49,971 bases of DNA from Arcobacter sp. F2176 (GCF_004116465.1 NZ_PDJV01000018.1:1-49971), one strand, 5' to 3'. Numbered from the stretch's first letter, positions 26,409 through 35,621 are shown. The notes: generated from the sequence alone by a model not told the origin. Made by a program: numbers and translations.

Positions 26409-27230
26409 ATGGCAAATATATTAATAACAGGCTGTTCTTCTGGAATAGGATTAGAAACAGCAAAACTTTTAAAAAACAATGAATATAAAGTATATGCAAC
26501 TGCACGAAAAAAAGAAGATGTGCTTATGTTGCAAGAGTTGGATTTCATAGCTTACAAACTAGATGTCACAAACCAAGCAGAGATAGCAGAAGTTTTAGAA
26601 AAGATCTTAAAACTAGACAAAAACTTAGATGCAGTTTTCAATAATGCAGGATATGGACAACCAGGAGCGATAGAAGATGTATCAACAGATACTCTTAAAG
26701 AACAATTTGAAACTAACTTTTTTGGTCTACATGAAGTTACACTTCAAGTTATGAGAATATTTAGAAATCAAGGTTATGGAAAGATTATTCAACACAGTTC
26801 AGTTCTAGGAATCATCTCTTTGAAATTTAGAGGTGCTTATAATGCAAGCAAATATGCAATAGAAGGTATTGCTGATACCTTAAGACAAGAAGTTATAAAT
26901 GATAATATCTTTATAAGTACTATAAACACAGGTCCAGTAACTAGTAAATTTAGGGAAAACTCACTTAAAAAGTTTAATGAGAATATCAATATAAAAGATA
27001 GTTTTCATAGAAAAACTTATGAAAAAGAGTTAAAAACTAGACTAGAGAGCAAGGATGATGGAGGTTTATTTAATCTACCACCTTCAAGTGTGGCAAAGGT
27101 TGTTTTAAAAATCATGAAAAGTAAAAATCCAAAACCTAGATATTATGTTACAAAAGCAACTTATATTCTAGGTTTTGCAAAAAGAATACTTAGTACTAAA
27201 TTATTAGATATGCTATTAAATAAAATTTAA
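26409..27230 (+). CDS. Short-chain dehydrogenase/reductase
   Basis: This 273-residue NAD(P)-dependent oxidoreductase has a Rossmann fold with TGCSSGIG (residues 7-14), NNAG in FNNAGYGQPG, the catalytic Ser in QHSSVLG and YNASK (Tyr and Lys four residues apart). ATARKKED after beta-2 suggests NADP(H) preference. The C-terminal part (about 190-273) with a SSVAKVVLKIMKSKNPKPRY segment resembles classical SDRs that act on lipids or steroids, but the substrate cannot be read from the sequence. It is monocistronic and ends at a clear terminator. Confidence 0.88.
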   Translation: MANILITGCSSGIGLETAKLLKNNEYKVYATARKKEDVLMLQELDFIAYKLDVTNQAEIAEVLEKILKLDKNLDAVFNNAGYGQPGAIEDVSTDTLKEQFETNFFGLHEVTLQVMRIFRNQGYGKIIQHSSVLGIISLKFRGAYNASKYAIEGIADTLRQEVINDNIFISTINTGPVTSKFRENSLKKFNENINIKDSFHRKTYEKELKTRLESKDDGGLFNLPPSSVAKVVLKIMKSKNPKPRYYVTKATYILGFAKRILSTKLLDMLLNKI

Positions 27231-27256
27231 AAGAGAAGTAATACTTCTCTTTTTTA
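27229..27256 (+). terminator. Terminator of the SDR gene
   Basis: An AAGAGAAGT / ACTTCTCTT stem with a minimal loop is followed by a run of Ts, immediately after the SDR stop codon and before the convergent nhaC-type gene. The complementary A-run on the other side would let it work for both genes. Exact edges are approximate by one or two bases. Confidence 0.75.
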
Positions 27257-28969
27257 TGCCTCTTTAGGCAAATATGTTTTCCCATAAAACCTTACAGTCA
27301 AGGATAAGACTACTAAAGCTATAGGAATCAAATAAGAGACTGAAATTCCAAGAGCTGCTGGGATATATCCAAATACTACAGAAACAACACCTACAAATAC
27401 AGCATAAGGTAGTTGAGTAGAGATATGGTCCATATGATCACAACTTGACCCCATAGATGAAAGAATAGAAGTATCAGAAATAGGAGAACAATGATCTCCA
27501 AAAATAGCACCTGTCAAAACAGCTCCAATATTTAAAATAATATACTCATTTAAAGCATTAGTATCTAGTCCATAATTTATTCCAATGGCATTTGCTAAAG
27601 GAATAGTAAGTGGCATCAAAATCCCCATTGTCCCATAAGAAGTACCTGTAGAAAAAGAGATTAAAGAACCAAAAATAAAAATTGCAGATGGCAAAATAAA
27701 TTGGGGCGTATCGTGTGATAAGATTGATACTAAATAAATAGAAGTACCTAACTCTTTTATAACAGCAGAAATAGACCAAGCAAGTATCAAAATAACAGCA
27801 GTAATCACTAATGCTTTTACCCCATGAACCCAAGTTTCTAAAGCTTCATTTAGGTCAAATATTTTTTGTTGCATTCCCATTGCTATAGCTACAATTGAAG
27901 CAAATAAAGCAGCTTCAAATAATACAATAGAAGCATCAGCTCCACCAAAACAATCTCTAATTGAAGCAAATGAATAAGGATCTGATTGTACTGCTTTTAA
28001 AGCCTCACCTTCTAGTGAATGTAAACCATTAAAATAAAATCCTAAAAATGAAACTACAATCAAAACTGAAATTGGAATAATTGCATTCCAAATAGAATAT
28101 TCTACATTTTTTTTAGGAGCCATAGTTGAAGACTCTTGATTTAAATGTTCTTCTTCATGTCTTATATGTCTTGATACTTTTCCTGTACTTGCAGCTCTAA
28201 GAGCTGCTTTATGCATAGGACCAAATTCTCTTAAAAAGTATGCTGTAAAAAATACAAATGCCAACATAAAAATATTATAAAATCTATAAGCAATCGTATC
28301 CACAAAGATTGAGTAAGCATTTATATCAACTTGCCCTATTGTTGCATAAGCATCTTTTATCAAAGAGATTTCATATCCAATCCAAGTAGAAATAAGAGCA
28401 ATACCAGCTATTGGTGCAGCTGTTGCATCTATAATAAAAGCTAATTTTTCCCTTGCTATTTTTAATCTATCTGTAACTGGTCTCATAATAGGACCGATAA
28501 TTAGTGAGTTTGCATAATCATCAAAAAAGATAAAAAATCCCATCACCCAAGTGTAAATTTGTGCACTTGCAGGAGTTTTTGCCTTTTTTGCAAGAGCTTT
28601 TGCTATAGCTCTTGGTCCACCCATTTTAGTAATAACTGCAATCAAACCACCGATAGTTAGAACTTGTAAAATAATACCTGCATTCCATGAATCTGCCATT
28701 GAACCAATCATTTTACTAACCATATCCATAAAACCGCCAACAAAAGCAGCAAAAATATCACCATTTACAATATTTACTAAAAATGTTCCACTAAATATTC
28801 CTATAAATAAAGAAAATATTACATTTCTAGTTATAAAGGCTAACAAAATAGCGACAACTGGTGGGATTAAAGTCCAAGCCCCAAAAAGCTCGGCATTTGC
28901 CTTATTATCTGCAAGCAGTATAATTGGCAAAAATGCTAAAAATAATATACTGTTTTTTAATTTATTCAA
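27254..28969 (-). CDS. NhaC-family Na+/H+ antiporter
   Basis: This 571-residue inner-membrane protein starts with a cleavable-looking helix (MNKLKNSILFLAFLPIILLADNK) and has about 12 further membrane segments. Family signs include FFIFFDDYANSLIIGPIMRPVTDRL, IDATAAPIAGIALISTWIGYEISL, FSTGTSYGTMGILMP and FGDHCSPISDTSILSSMGSSCDHMDH. This is the long form of the family annotated as Na+/H+ antiporter NhaC; some relatives transport amino acids or lactate/malate, so the substrate is uncertain. The gene is alone, with mntP upstream on the same strand at 40 bp. Confidence 0.85.
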   Translation of the reverse strand: MNKLKNSILFLAFLPIILLADNKANAELFGAWTLIPPVVAILLAFITRNVIFSLFIGIFSGTFLVNIVNGDIFAAFVGGFMDMVSKMIGSMADSWNAGIILQVLTIGGLIAVITKMGGPRAIAKALAKKAKTPASAQIYTWVMGFFIFFDDYANSLIIGPIMRPVTDRLKIAREKLAFIIDATAAPIAGIALISTWIGYEISLIKDAYATIGQVDINAYSIFVDTIAYRFYNIFMLAFVFFTAYFLREFGPMHKAALRAASTGKVSRHIRHEEEHLNQESSTMAPKKNVEYSIWNAIIPISVLIVVSFLGFYFNGLHSLEGEALKAVQSDPYSFASIRDCFGGADASIVLFEAALFASIVAIAMGMQQKIFDLNEALETWVHGVKALVITAVILILAWSISAVIKELGTSIYLVSILSHDTPQFILPSAIFIFGSLISFSTGTSYGTMGILMPLTIPLANAIGINYGLDTNALNEYIILNIGAVLTGAIFGDHCSPISDTSILSSMGSSCDHMDHISTQLPYAVFVGVVSVVFGYIPAALGISVSYLIPIALVVLSLTVRFYGKTYLPKEA

Positions 28970-29009
28970 ATTTTTCTCCGTGTTAAATTTTATTTTAAAT
29001 AGTTAAATA

Positions 29010-29561
29010 TTAAGAATAAAGATGTTCTAAAAGTATTTTAAGTCCAATACAAATCAATACAACACCTCCTAGTTTTTCAGCCTTGTCTTCCAAAAAGCTT
29101 CCACCTTTTGAACCAATAAATACACCAATAAAACTAAATACAAATGTAACAAGCCCAATAATAAGCATAGAGATATAAGGGTTAATATCTAGTAAGTTTA
29201 AAGTAAATCCAGCAGCCATAGCATCAATACTTGTAGCAATAGCTAATATAAATAAGACTTTATTTGTGATAAGGCTTATCTCATCTTCTGTATTTTCACC
29301 AAAACTTTCATAAAGCATTTTCCCACCAATCAAACTTAAAAGTAAAAATGCGACCCAATGATCAATCGACTCTATTAAAGTACCTACTCCTAAGCTAGCC
29401 AAATGACCAATTAAAGGCATCAAAGCTTGAAAAAACCCAAAAAACAAGGCAGCTTTAAAAGCTAAGACTTTGTCAAACTCTTTTTTCTTTACTCCAAGAC
29501 CTATAGAAACAGCAAATGCATCCATAGCCAATGCAAATGCTAAAAGTAAAACTTCTAATAT
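29010..29561 (-). CDS. mntP: Manganese efflux pump MntP, apparently with a non-ATG/GTG/TTG start
   Basis: This protein of about 183 residues exports Mn2+. It has six short helices with the two MntP repeats: FALAMDAFAVSIGLG at the start and AIATSIDAMAAGFTL in the second half. The nearest conventional start, TTG at 29531, would remove the first half of helix 1. The in-frame codons upstream (ATT 29564, ATA 29561, TTA, GAA..) restore the normal length and helix. An AAAGGA ribosome binding site lies 6 nt before the ATA. The frame is also the frame of the upstream permease, separated only by its TAA stop (29567-29565). The start is therefore unusual. Confidence 0.75.
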   Translation of the reverse strand: MLEVLLLAFALAMDAFAVSIGLGVKKKEFDKVLAFKAALFFGFFQALMPLIGHLASLGVGTLIESIDHWVAFLLLSLIGGKMLYESFGENTEDEISLITNKVLFILAIATSIDAMAAGFTLNLLDINPYISMLIIGLVTFVFSFIGVFIGSKGGSFLEDKAEKLGGVVLICIGLKILLEHLYS

Positions 29562-29564
29562 AAT

Positions 29565-30365
29565 TTATCCTTTTTGTATCTCTTTTGTATTTATTTTACT
29601 TTGTAAGAAATCACTTATTTGCATCAAACAAAAAGTAACTATAAATATCATCAAACCAGGGAAAAAACTTACCCACCAAGCAATATCAAGCACAGCTTTT
29701 CCATCACTTAACAAACTTCCCCAAGACATTTCAGGAGAATTAACACCAAGTCCCAAAAATGACAATCCAGACTCAGCTAAAATAGCCCCACCTACTCCAA
29801 AAGTAAATGAAATAAGAAAAATAGGTGCTAAAAGTGGTGTGAAATATTTGAATATGATTTTAAGGCTACTTACATTGGCAAGATTTAGAACCTTTATATA
29901 AGGTTTTGTACCAATAGAAAAGCTTTCACTTCTTATCATTCTTGCCATTCCCATCCAACCAGTTATTGAAATCACTATTATCAAGATGATTGATGAAGCT
30001 TGGATATAAGATACTAAAGCAAGTAATAAGAAAAATGTAGGAAATGTCAAAAATAAATCAATAATTATGGTAATAGTTTTATCAACCTTACCCTTTAAAT
30101 ATCCAGCATTTATACCAATAAAAAGACCAAAGATAGAAGATATGGCAGCACTTAAAAACCCAATAATCAAAGAAGTTTGACCACCATTTAATATTCTTGC
30201 AAATATATCTCTTCCTAATCTATCTGTTCCCATTATATGGGATAAACTAGGAGCTTGTAATATTTTACTTGGATTTAATTCATAAGCAGACACAGTATAA
30301 AAAAGTGGCATAAAAAAAATAATAGCTACAAAAAAAGCTAAAATATAAAATGCCACTTTATTCAT
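29565..30365 (-). CDS. ABC transporter permease, DppC/OppC type
   Basis: This 266-residue inner-membrane subunit of a peptide- or nickel-type importer has an N-terminal helix, the OppC-type segment HIMGTDRLGRDIFARILNG (about 44-62), then about five membrane helices. The ATPase-contact EAA-like loop is ESFSIGTKPYIKVLNLANVS with a conserved glycine. No binding protein, ATPase or second permease gene is near, so its partners must be encoded elsewhere. It starts 1 bp after the rsmD stop and its stop touches the mntP frame; rsmD, permease and mntP thus form a tight operon. Confidence 0.88.
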   Translation of the reverse strand: MNKVAFYILAFFVAIIFFMPLFYTVSAYELNPSKILQAPSLSHIMGTDRLGRDIFARILNGGQTSLIIGFLSAAISSIFGLFIGINAGYLKGKVDKTITIIIDLFLTFPTFFLLLALVSYIQASSIILIIVISITGWMGMARMIRSESFSIGTKPYIKVLNLANVSSLKIIFKYFTPLLAPIFLISFTFGVGGAILAESGLSFLGLGVNSPEMSWGSLLSDGKAVLDIAWWVSFFPGLMIFIVTFCLMQISDFLQSKINTKEIQKG

Positions 30366-30366
30366 A

Positions 30367-30957
30367 CTAAGCTAGCCTAAAGTATGTAAGTGTAGTTTTA
30401 CCAAACTTTTTAGACTTGCATTTTTCAAATTTACCTAATACATCTGGAACTTCTACAGTTGAAACATGTTCAAAACATATCATTAGAATATTGTCATTTT
30501 CAATCTCTTTTACTAAGTCAAATGATTTTTCATAAATATCTTCCATACCATCTCTATAATCAAAAGGAGGATCAATATAAACAATCAACTCATCACTAGA
30601 GTTTTTTAGTGAATTTAATATACTTGGTAATTGCACAAAAGTATCACCCAACATTGTTTGACACTTATTTATATCTATAGATTTACAGTTGTTTACTAAG
30701 ATATTATATGAACTTTTATTTAATTCTATAAAATAAGACTTTTTTACATCCCTTGAAACTGCTTCTAAACCAATGCTTCCACTACCTGCAAAAGCTTCTA
30801 TAAATACTTTATCGATAATATCAAATTGAAGAACATTAAAAAATGACTCTTTAACTCTTGCTTTTGAACTTCTTGTTACATCTAAAGAAGGAAGCTCTAT
30901 CTTTTTTCCTTTGTATTTTCCCGCAATAATTTGTGTTGTTAATATATTTTTTTTCAT
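30367..30957 (-). CDS. rsmD: 16S rRNA (guanine966-N2)-methyltransferase RsmD
   Basis: This 196-residue SAM-dependent enzyme methylates G966 of 16S rRNA in the 30S subunit. The start ..IIAGKYKGKKIELPSLDVTRSSKARVKESFFNVL is characteristic. The SAM loop is AFAGSGSIGLEAVSRD (about 58-73) and the catalytic motif is DPPF (in VYIDPPFDY). The length is normal for the family. It is the first gene of the operon with the ABC permease and mntP. The region upstream (30958-31168) is a shared intergenic space with the divergent coiled-coil gene and contains only AT-rich sequence. Confidence 0.93.
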   Translation of the reverse strand: MKKNILTTQIIAGKYKGKKIELPSLDVTRSSKARVKESFFNVLQFDIIDKVFIEAFAGSGSIGLEAVSRDVKKSYFIELNKSSYNILVNNCKSIDINKCQTMLGDTFVQLPSILNSLKNSSDELIVYIDPPFDYRDGMEDIYEKSFDLVKEIENDNILMICFEHVSTVEVPDVLGKFEKCKSKKFGKTTLTYFRLA

Positions 30958-31168
30958 TACTCTTCTACTAATTTTTTGTAATTATAGTTAAATATTGTTG
31001 AGGGTTTGATTTGGATAGAGATTATTTTATTAAATAATATATATAATTATTTTCAATGCTTTAAATTAGTTTAAATTATATTAATTTAACTATTTTATTA
31101 TTCCTTTGATATATTTAAATTTCTTTTTGTGATGTAAAATATATGTATACATTTGTAAAGGATTGATT

Positions 31169-32026
31169 ATGTTTATTTATGCAAGAGAGACTGAAAGTAA
31201 TTTAGTTGCACAAAACTCGGTAGATACTTATTCTCAAGATAAAAGTAAATACAAAAATGAAAAACAAGACACAAGTGATTTTCAAACTACTTTAGACAAA
31301 GAACAAAACAAAGCAGATAAGGCTAACACGCGAACAGATGAAGAAATATTAGCAAATATGAAAAAACTTGTTGAAGATATTAAATCAGTTATGCAAACAG
31401 GTATGACTAAAGATGAAATAAAAATGTTAGAAGATATGATTAAAGAGATTAAAAAGGAAATGAAAGAAAAAAATCTTACAAAAGAAGAATTGAATGATAT
31501 GATGGAGGAAATAGAGAGAAGAATTAGGGAATTTAAACTAAAACTTACAGGACAATCAATCACAAAAGCTGAAGATGTAAAAGAGATGAATGAAAAACCA
31601 TCAATTGAGGATATTAACACTAGAATTGAAAAAGCACAAAAAGATGTAAAAGAGTTTAGCACACAATTACAAAAAAAAGATAGTGACAAAATTATTGAAG
31701 AAATAAAATCAATACTAAGAACAGGTATATCACCTGAGGAAGTAAAAGCATTTGAAACCTTGCTTGAGAGAATTAAAGATAAGTTAAAAGATAAGAATTA
31801 TGATAAAAATGAACTTACTAAAATGATAGAAGAACTCCAAGAAAAAATATCAAAATTTAAAAGTAATATGGCAGGAGAATCTGTATTTAAAGCAGAAGAT
31901 GCCCTAAAAGAAGCAAAATTAAATAACAGTATAGAGGAAGAAGCAGAGACTTCTCATAATAATGTTGCTAACAATCAATCACATAATCAATTGGAGTTTT
32001 TACAAAGAATAAAAAGTCACAATTAA
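31169..32026 (+). CDS. Coiled-coil protein with two internal repeats, unknown function
   Basis: This protein of about 285 residues is highly charged and helical, with no signal peptide or membrane segment. Two copies of an approximately 90-residue unit are visible. The first runs about 55-140 (ILANMKKLVEDIKSVMQTGM.. to LKLTGQSITKAEDVKE). The second runs about 172-258 (KIIEEIKSILRTGISPEE.. to SNMAGESVFKAEDALKE). Each has a TG(M/I)(T/S)xxE turn and a KAED end. The start is ATG 31169, 7 nt after AAAGGA; the frame is open to a TTG two codons earlier. The unit resembles no family I know. It is monocistronic. Confidence 0.75.
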   Translation: MFIYARETESNLVAQNSVDTYSQDKSKYKNEKQDTSDFQTTLDKEQNKADKANTRTDEEILANMKKLVEDIKSVMQTGMTKDEIKMLEDMIKEIKKEMKEKNLTKEELNDMMEEIERRIREFKLKLTGQSITKAEDVKEMNEKPSIEDINTRIEKAQKDVKEFSTQLQKKDSDKIIEEIKSILRTGISPEEVKAFETLLERIKDKLKDKNYDKNELTKMIEELQEKISKFKSNMAGESVFKAEDALKEAKLNNSIEEEAETSHNNVANNQSHNQLEFLQRIKSHN

Positions 32027-32082
32027 AATAATTCCCATAAAATATATTTTTGTTATAATTAAATAAAAATATTGGATTTACC

Positions 32083-32895
32083 ATGAATATACCAAAACTT
32101 ATATATGGAACTGCCTGGAAAAAAAATGAAACAGCAAGATTAGTTGAACTTGCTGTAAAAAGTGGATTTAGAGCTATAGATACAGCTTGTCAACCTAGAC
32201 ACTATAATGAAAAAGGCATTGGTGATGCTTTGCAAAACCTTTATAAAGAAGGTTTTAAAAGAGAAGAGATATTTTTAGAAACAAAATTTACCCCAAAAGA
32301 TGGACAAGATTTAAATAATATTCCTTATAATCCAGAAGATTCTTTAGAAAAACAAGTTTTAGACTCATTTGAAGTAAGTCTTAAAAATCTTCAAACAACA
32401 TATCTTGACTCTTATATTCTACACTCACCTATTTTTCCTTTTATTCATTTGATGAAAGTTTGGAAGATTTTTGAGGGCTTTTATGAAGAAGGCAAAACTA
32501 AAAATATCGGTATAAGCAATTGTTATGATATAAGAGTTTTAAAAGCTTTATATAAAGAAGCAAAGACAAAGCCAACAATACTTCAAAATAGATTTTACAA
32601 AGATAGTGATTATGATAAAGACATAAGAGAGTTTTGTAAAGAAAACAATATCACTTATCTTGGATTTTGGACACTAAGTGCCAACCCTCATATTTTAGGC
32701 TCAGAAGAAGTTATAAATTTAGCAAGAAAATACAAAAAAACTCAAGCGCAGATTTTTTATAGATTTTTAACACAAATAGGCGTTACTCCTCTAAATGGAA
32801 CAACATCACAAGAACATATGAAAGAAGATTTGGATATTTTTTCTTTTGAGTTGGAAAAAAGTGATATAAAAATAATATCATCTTTTATAAACTAA
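32083..32895 (+). CDS. Aldo/keto reductase
   Basis: This 270-residue NAD(P)H-dependent oxidoreductase has a TIM-barrel pattern. The catalytic tetrad is complete: Asp33 (AIDTA), Tyr41 (HYNEKGIG), Lys68 (FLETKFT) and His114 (YILHSP). The spacing Asp-Tyr is three residues longer than usual because of CQPRH. Cofactor-binding segments are less well conserved at the C-terminus (GTTSQEHMKEDL instead of IPKS..). The substrate is unknown. The stop codon overlaps a 26-bp palindrome shared with the convergent rny gene. Confidence 0.87.
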   Translation: MNIPKLIYGTAWKKNETARLVELAVKSGFRAIDTACQPRHYNEKGIGDALQNLYKEGFKREEIFLETKFTPKDGQDLNNIPYNPEDSLEKQVLDSFEVSLKNLQTTYLDSYILHSPIFPFIHLMKVWKIFEGFYEEGKTKNIGISNCYDIRVLKALYKEAKTKPTILQNRFYKDSDYDKDIREFCKENNITYLGFWTLSANPHILGSEEVINLARKYKKTQAQIFYRFLTQIGVTPLNGTTSQEHMKEDLDIFSFELEKSDIKIISSFIN

Positions 32896-32919
32896 TAAAT
32901 GAAGTTAACTTCATTTATT
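32894..32919. terminator. Perfect 26-bp palindrome between two convergent stop codons
   Basis: AATAAATGAAG (32894-32904), a TTAA centre and CTTCATTTATT (32909-32919) form a perfect 11-bp stem. Bases of the aldo/keto reductase stop TAA and the rny stop TAA are part of it. Adjacent T-runs are weak, so it may stop transcription in both directions by a hairpin alone or protect the mRNA 3' ends. Confidence 0.6.
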
Positions 32920-34465
32920 ATCTAGCGTAAGATTCTGCTCTTATCTCTCTAATTACATTTACTTTTATCTCACCTGGATATTGAACTTTTTGTTCAATCT
33001 CTTCTGCTATTTCACTTGCTAGCAATATAGCTTCGTCATCATTTACAAGTTCAGCTTTTACTATTACTCTTACTTCTCTTCCTGCATTAATTGCAAAGGC
33101 ATTAATAACACCTTTTTTAGATGTTGAGATATTTTCTACTTCTTCTACTCTTTTTAGGAAGCTTTCAAGTACTTCTCTTCTAGCTCCTGGTCTTGCCGCA
33201 CTTAGAGCATCGGCAGCACAGACAGCAGCACTTTCTACATTTATAGGTTCTTCATGTCCATGGTGAGCATAAATAGAATTAATCACCGTTGCTGGTTCAT
33301 CATATCTTCTACACATTTCTGCACCTAAATCCACATGGGATCCTGGTAAATCATGGGTCAAGGCTTTACCAATATCATGTAAAAGCCCTGCTCTTCTAGC
33401 TAAAATAGCATCTCCGCCCATTTGTGAAGCTAATAATCCTGCAAGATGTGCAACTTCTAGAGTGTGTTTAAGAGCATTTTGACCATAAGAAGCTCTATAT
33501 CTCAATCTTCCTACTAAAATAGTAAGTTCAGGATGCATAGACTTAATTCCTAACTCCATTACAACATCTTCACCCTCTTTTAACATATTTTTGTCAAATT
33601 CAGTTTTTACTTTATTGTAAATTTCTTCTATTCGAGCTGGTTGAATTCTTCCATCTTCCAACAACTCTTCAATAGTCCTTGTAGCAACTGCCCGTCTATA
33701 AAGGTTAAAAGATGAGATAGTAATAGTATTTGGAGTATCATCAATAATAATATCAACACCTAAAAGCATCTCTAGTGCTTTTATATTTCTTCCTTCTTTA
33801 CCAATAATTTTCCCTTTTGTTTCTTCGTCATTTATTGGAATATTGTTTATAAGTCTTTCAGCTGCAAATTCCCCTGCATATCTGGTTACTGCATGAGAAA
33901 GCATATTATTTATCTCTTTTTTAGCGTTATCTTCTGCTATTTTATATTTTTTTCTAAACAGTGAAGCTATTTTTGCCCTAGAATCTTCTTCTACTTTTTC
34001 AAGCATCAATTCTCTTGCTTCTTCAACAGTTAATCCAGATGCATTTTCTAAAATTTTTAAAGTTTTTAAAATATTTTCTTCATAAGTTTTACTTTGTCTT
34101 TTCAATCCTTCTTTTAAAGAAGCAATTTTTTTATTATTTTCAACAATTTCTTCTTTTTCTTTTTTGATAGCTTGAAGTTCTGATTCTAGATGATGATTTA
34201 ACTCTTTTTCTTTTCTTTCGATTTTACAGAACATCTCATCATATTCTCTTTTTGCACTTTTAAATTCCCTTTCATAATCCCTCTTTGCCTTTAATTGGGC
34301 GTCTTTTAAGATAACTTCAGCCTCATGCTCTATGACATTGGCTTTTGCTTTTGCTTGTTCAATATAAATATCGATTTTTGCTTTATTTATCTTTTTAATC
34401 ACGAAAAATGTAATTGCTGAAGCAAGAATAGCAACTACAAATCCTTCTATAAGTAACATATCCAT
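32918..34465 (-). CDS. rny: Ribonuclease Y
   Basis: This 515-residue membrane-anchored endoribonuclease starts mRNA decay. It has an N-terminal helix (4-24), a long coiled coil (about 30-190), a KH RNA-binding domain (about 210-270, with GKIIGKEGRNIKALE) and an HD metal-phosphohydrolase domain (about 330-425, LLHDIGKAL with the His-Asp pair and an upstream His). The ending VIREIRAESYAR is typical. Length matches the family. It lies 11 bp downstream of the 5-formyltetrahydrofolate cyclo-ligase gene on the same strand, so the two are probably co-transcribed. Confidence 0.94.
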   Translation of the reverse strand: MDMLLIEGFVVAILASAITFFVIKKINKAKIDIYIEQAKAKANVIEHEAEVILKDAQLKAKRDYEREFKSAKREYDEMFCKIERKEKELNHHLESELQAIKKEKEEIVENNKKIASLKEGLKRQSKTYEENILKTLKILENASGLTVEEARELMLEKVEEDSRAKIASLFRKKYKIAEDNAKKEINNMLSHAVTRYAGEFAAERLINNIPINDEETKGKIIGKEGRNIKALEMLLGVDIIIDDTPNTITISSFNLYRRAVATRTIEELLEDGRIQPARIEEIYNKVKTEFDKNMLKEGEDVVMELGIKSMHPELTILVGRLRYRASYGQNALKHTLEVAHLAGLLASQMGGDAILARRAGLLHDIGKALTHDLPGSHVDLGAEMCRRYDEPATVINSIYAHHGHEEPINVESAAVCAADALSAARPGARREVLESFLKRVEEVENISTSKKGVINAFAINAGREVRVIVKAELVNDDEAILLASEIAEEIEQKVQYPGEIKVNVIREIRAESYAR

Positions 34466-34476
34466 ATTATGACCTT

Positions 34477-35019
34477 TTATCTTTTACTAGAAATTATTAT
34501 ATCAGCTTGAATATCGTAGTTATTACTTAAAATTTTTGAAGTCTTACAAAGTTTTCTTTGAGTAAAAAGTATTGTTGGTTTATATTTTAGTTTATAAAAA
34601 AACCTATCATACATACCTTTTCCAAAACCAATTCTTTTATTTAGTCCATCAATCCCCACAACAGGAACTATTGCTAAATCTATTTTAACATTAGCAAAAG
34701 AATTATTAGGTTCTTTTATACCAAATTTTTTAGTTTTTAAAGGCAGTCTGTATTTGACTACTTTAAAACTAAGCCCTTCCATATATGGTACAAAAACTTG
34801 AACTTTTTTTTCTCTTCTTAATCTTTTTATCAAAGGATATATATCCACTTCTAAGTCAAGGGGAATATATAATAAAACATTCTTTTTTTTTAATTCACAA
34901 ATAGTTTTATATATTTCATCTACTATTTTTTTATCTTTATAACACTTTGTAAATCTACTAACAAATTTTAATTTTTTAATACACGATTTTCTAAAATCAC
35001 TCTTGTGATTTTCTAACAT
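34477..35019 (-). CDS. 5-formyltetrahydrofolate cyclo-ligase
   Basis: This 180-residue cytosolic enzyme uses ATP to close 5-formyltetrahydrofolate to 5,10-methenyltetrahydrofolate. The family signature is clear: an N-terminal basic helix (DFRKSCIKKLKFVSR), a YIPLDLEVDIYPLI strand-turn, and the ATP loop GFGKGMYDRFF near 130-145, preceded by the VVGIDGLNKRIG segment. The start lies 59 bp from that of the divergent TlpA-like gene. Pairing with rny is common in related genomes as far as I recall. No strong ribosome binding site is seen in front of the ATG. Confidence 0.88.
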   Translation of the reverse strand: MLENHKSDFRKSCIKKLKFVSRFTKCYKDKKIVDEIYKTICELKKKNVLLYIPLDLEVDIYPLIKRLRREKKVQVFVPYMEGLSFKVVKYRLPLKTKKFGIKEPNNSFANVKIDLAIVPVVGIDGLNKRIGFGKGMYDRFFYKLKYKPTILFTQRKLCKTSKILSNNYDIQADIIISSKR

Positions 35020-35078
35020 ATTTAAGCCTTAGTTAGCTAAAATTCTTAGCTTCAAATATTTTACCAAAAGGAATTAAA

Positions 35079-35621
35079 ATGCAGTTTAAAAAAATAGCAT
35101 TTTTAACATTTTTTATAACAATATTTTTTGCAGCGTGTGGCTCAGATAATTCAAAAAATGATAAAAAAGTGCAAAATGTAGAAGTAAAAGATTTCAGACT
35201 TACTACTACAGATGCTCAAACACTCAATATAAAAAAGCTAGATGATGGCTTTGCTTTCCAAGAATACAATGGAAAAGCCGTACTTGTGAACTTTTTTGCA
35301 ACTTGGTGTATGCCTTGCAAAGCTGAAATTCCAAATTTGATTCATCTAAAAGATAAATACAAAAATGATTTTGAAATAGTTTCTGTTTTATTAGAAGATA
35401 ATAAACCAAATAATGAAGTAAAAGATTTCGTAAATGAGTACAATATTAATTATGTTGTAACAAATTCAAAACAAAATGCAACATTTGCAGATGCAGTTGG
35501 TGGAGTAAAAGCAATTCCAACTATGTTTTTATATGACAAAAAAGGAAAGCTTGTTCAAACTTATGTGGGAATAGTTCCAGAAGAGATGATAGATGTTGAT
35601 ATCCAAAAGGCAATAAAATAG
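35079..35621 (+). CDS. TlpA-like thioredoxin-fold lipoprotein
   Basis: This 180-residue periplasmic thiol-disulfide protein has a signal peptide with lipobox FAAC (Cys at about 20), so it should be anchored to the membrane by lipid. The thioredoxin domain (about 45-178) has the active site WCMPC in NFFATWCMPCKAEIP and the cis-Pro segment AIPTMFL. A 20-residue charged spacer follows the lipidated cysteine. Members help cytochrome c maturation or reduce specific disulfides. It ends directly next to ftsY (stop TAG, then ATG), so the two may be co-transcribed. Confidence 0.9.
   Translation: MQFKKIAFLTFFITIFFAACGSDNSKNDKKVQNVEVKDFRLTTTDAQTLNIKKLDDGFAFQEYNGKAVLVNFFATWCMPCKAEIPNLIHLKDKYKNDFEIVSVLLEDNKPNNEVKDFVNEYNINYVVTNSKQNATFADAVGGVKAIPTMFLYDKKGKLVQTYVGIVPEEMIDVDIQKAIK

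Noticed and set aside
29470-29901. A 143-codon plus-strand frame over mntP and the permease gene
   Set aside because: It is the complement of two well-supported genes and has no family features.
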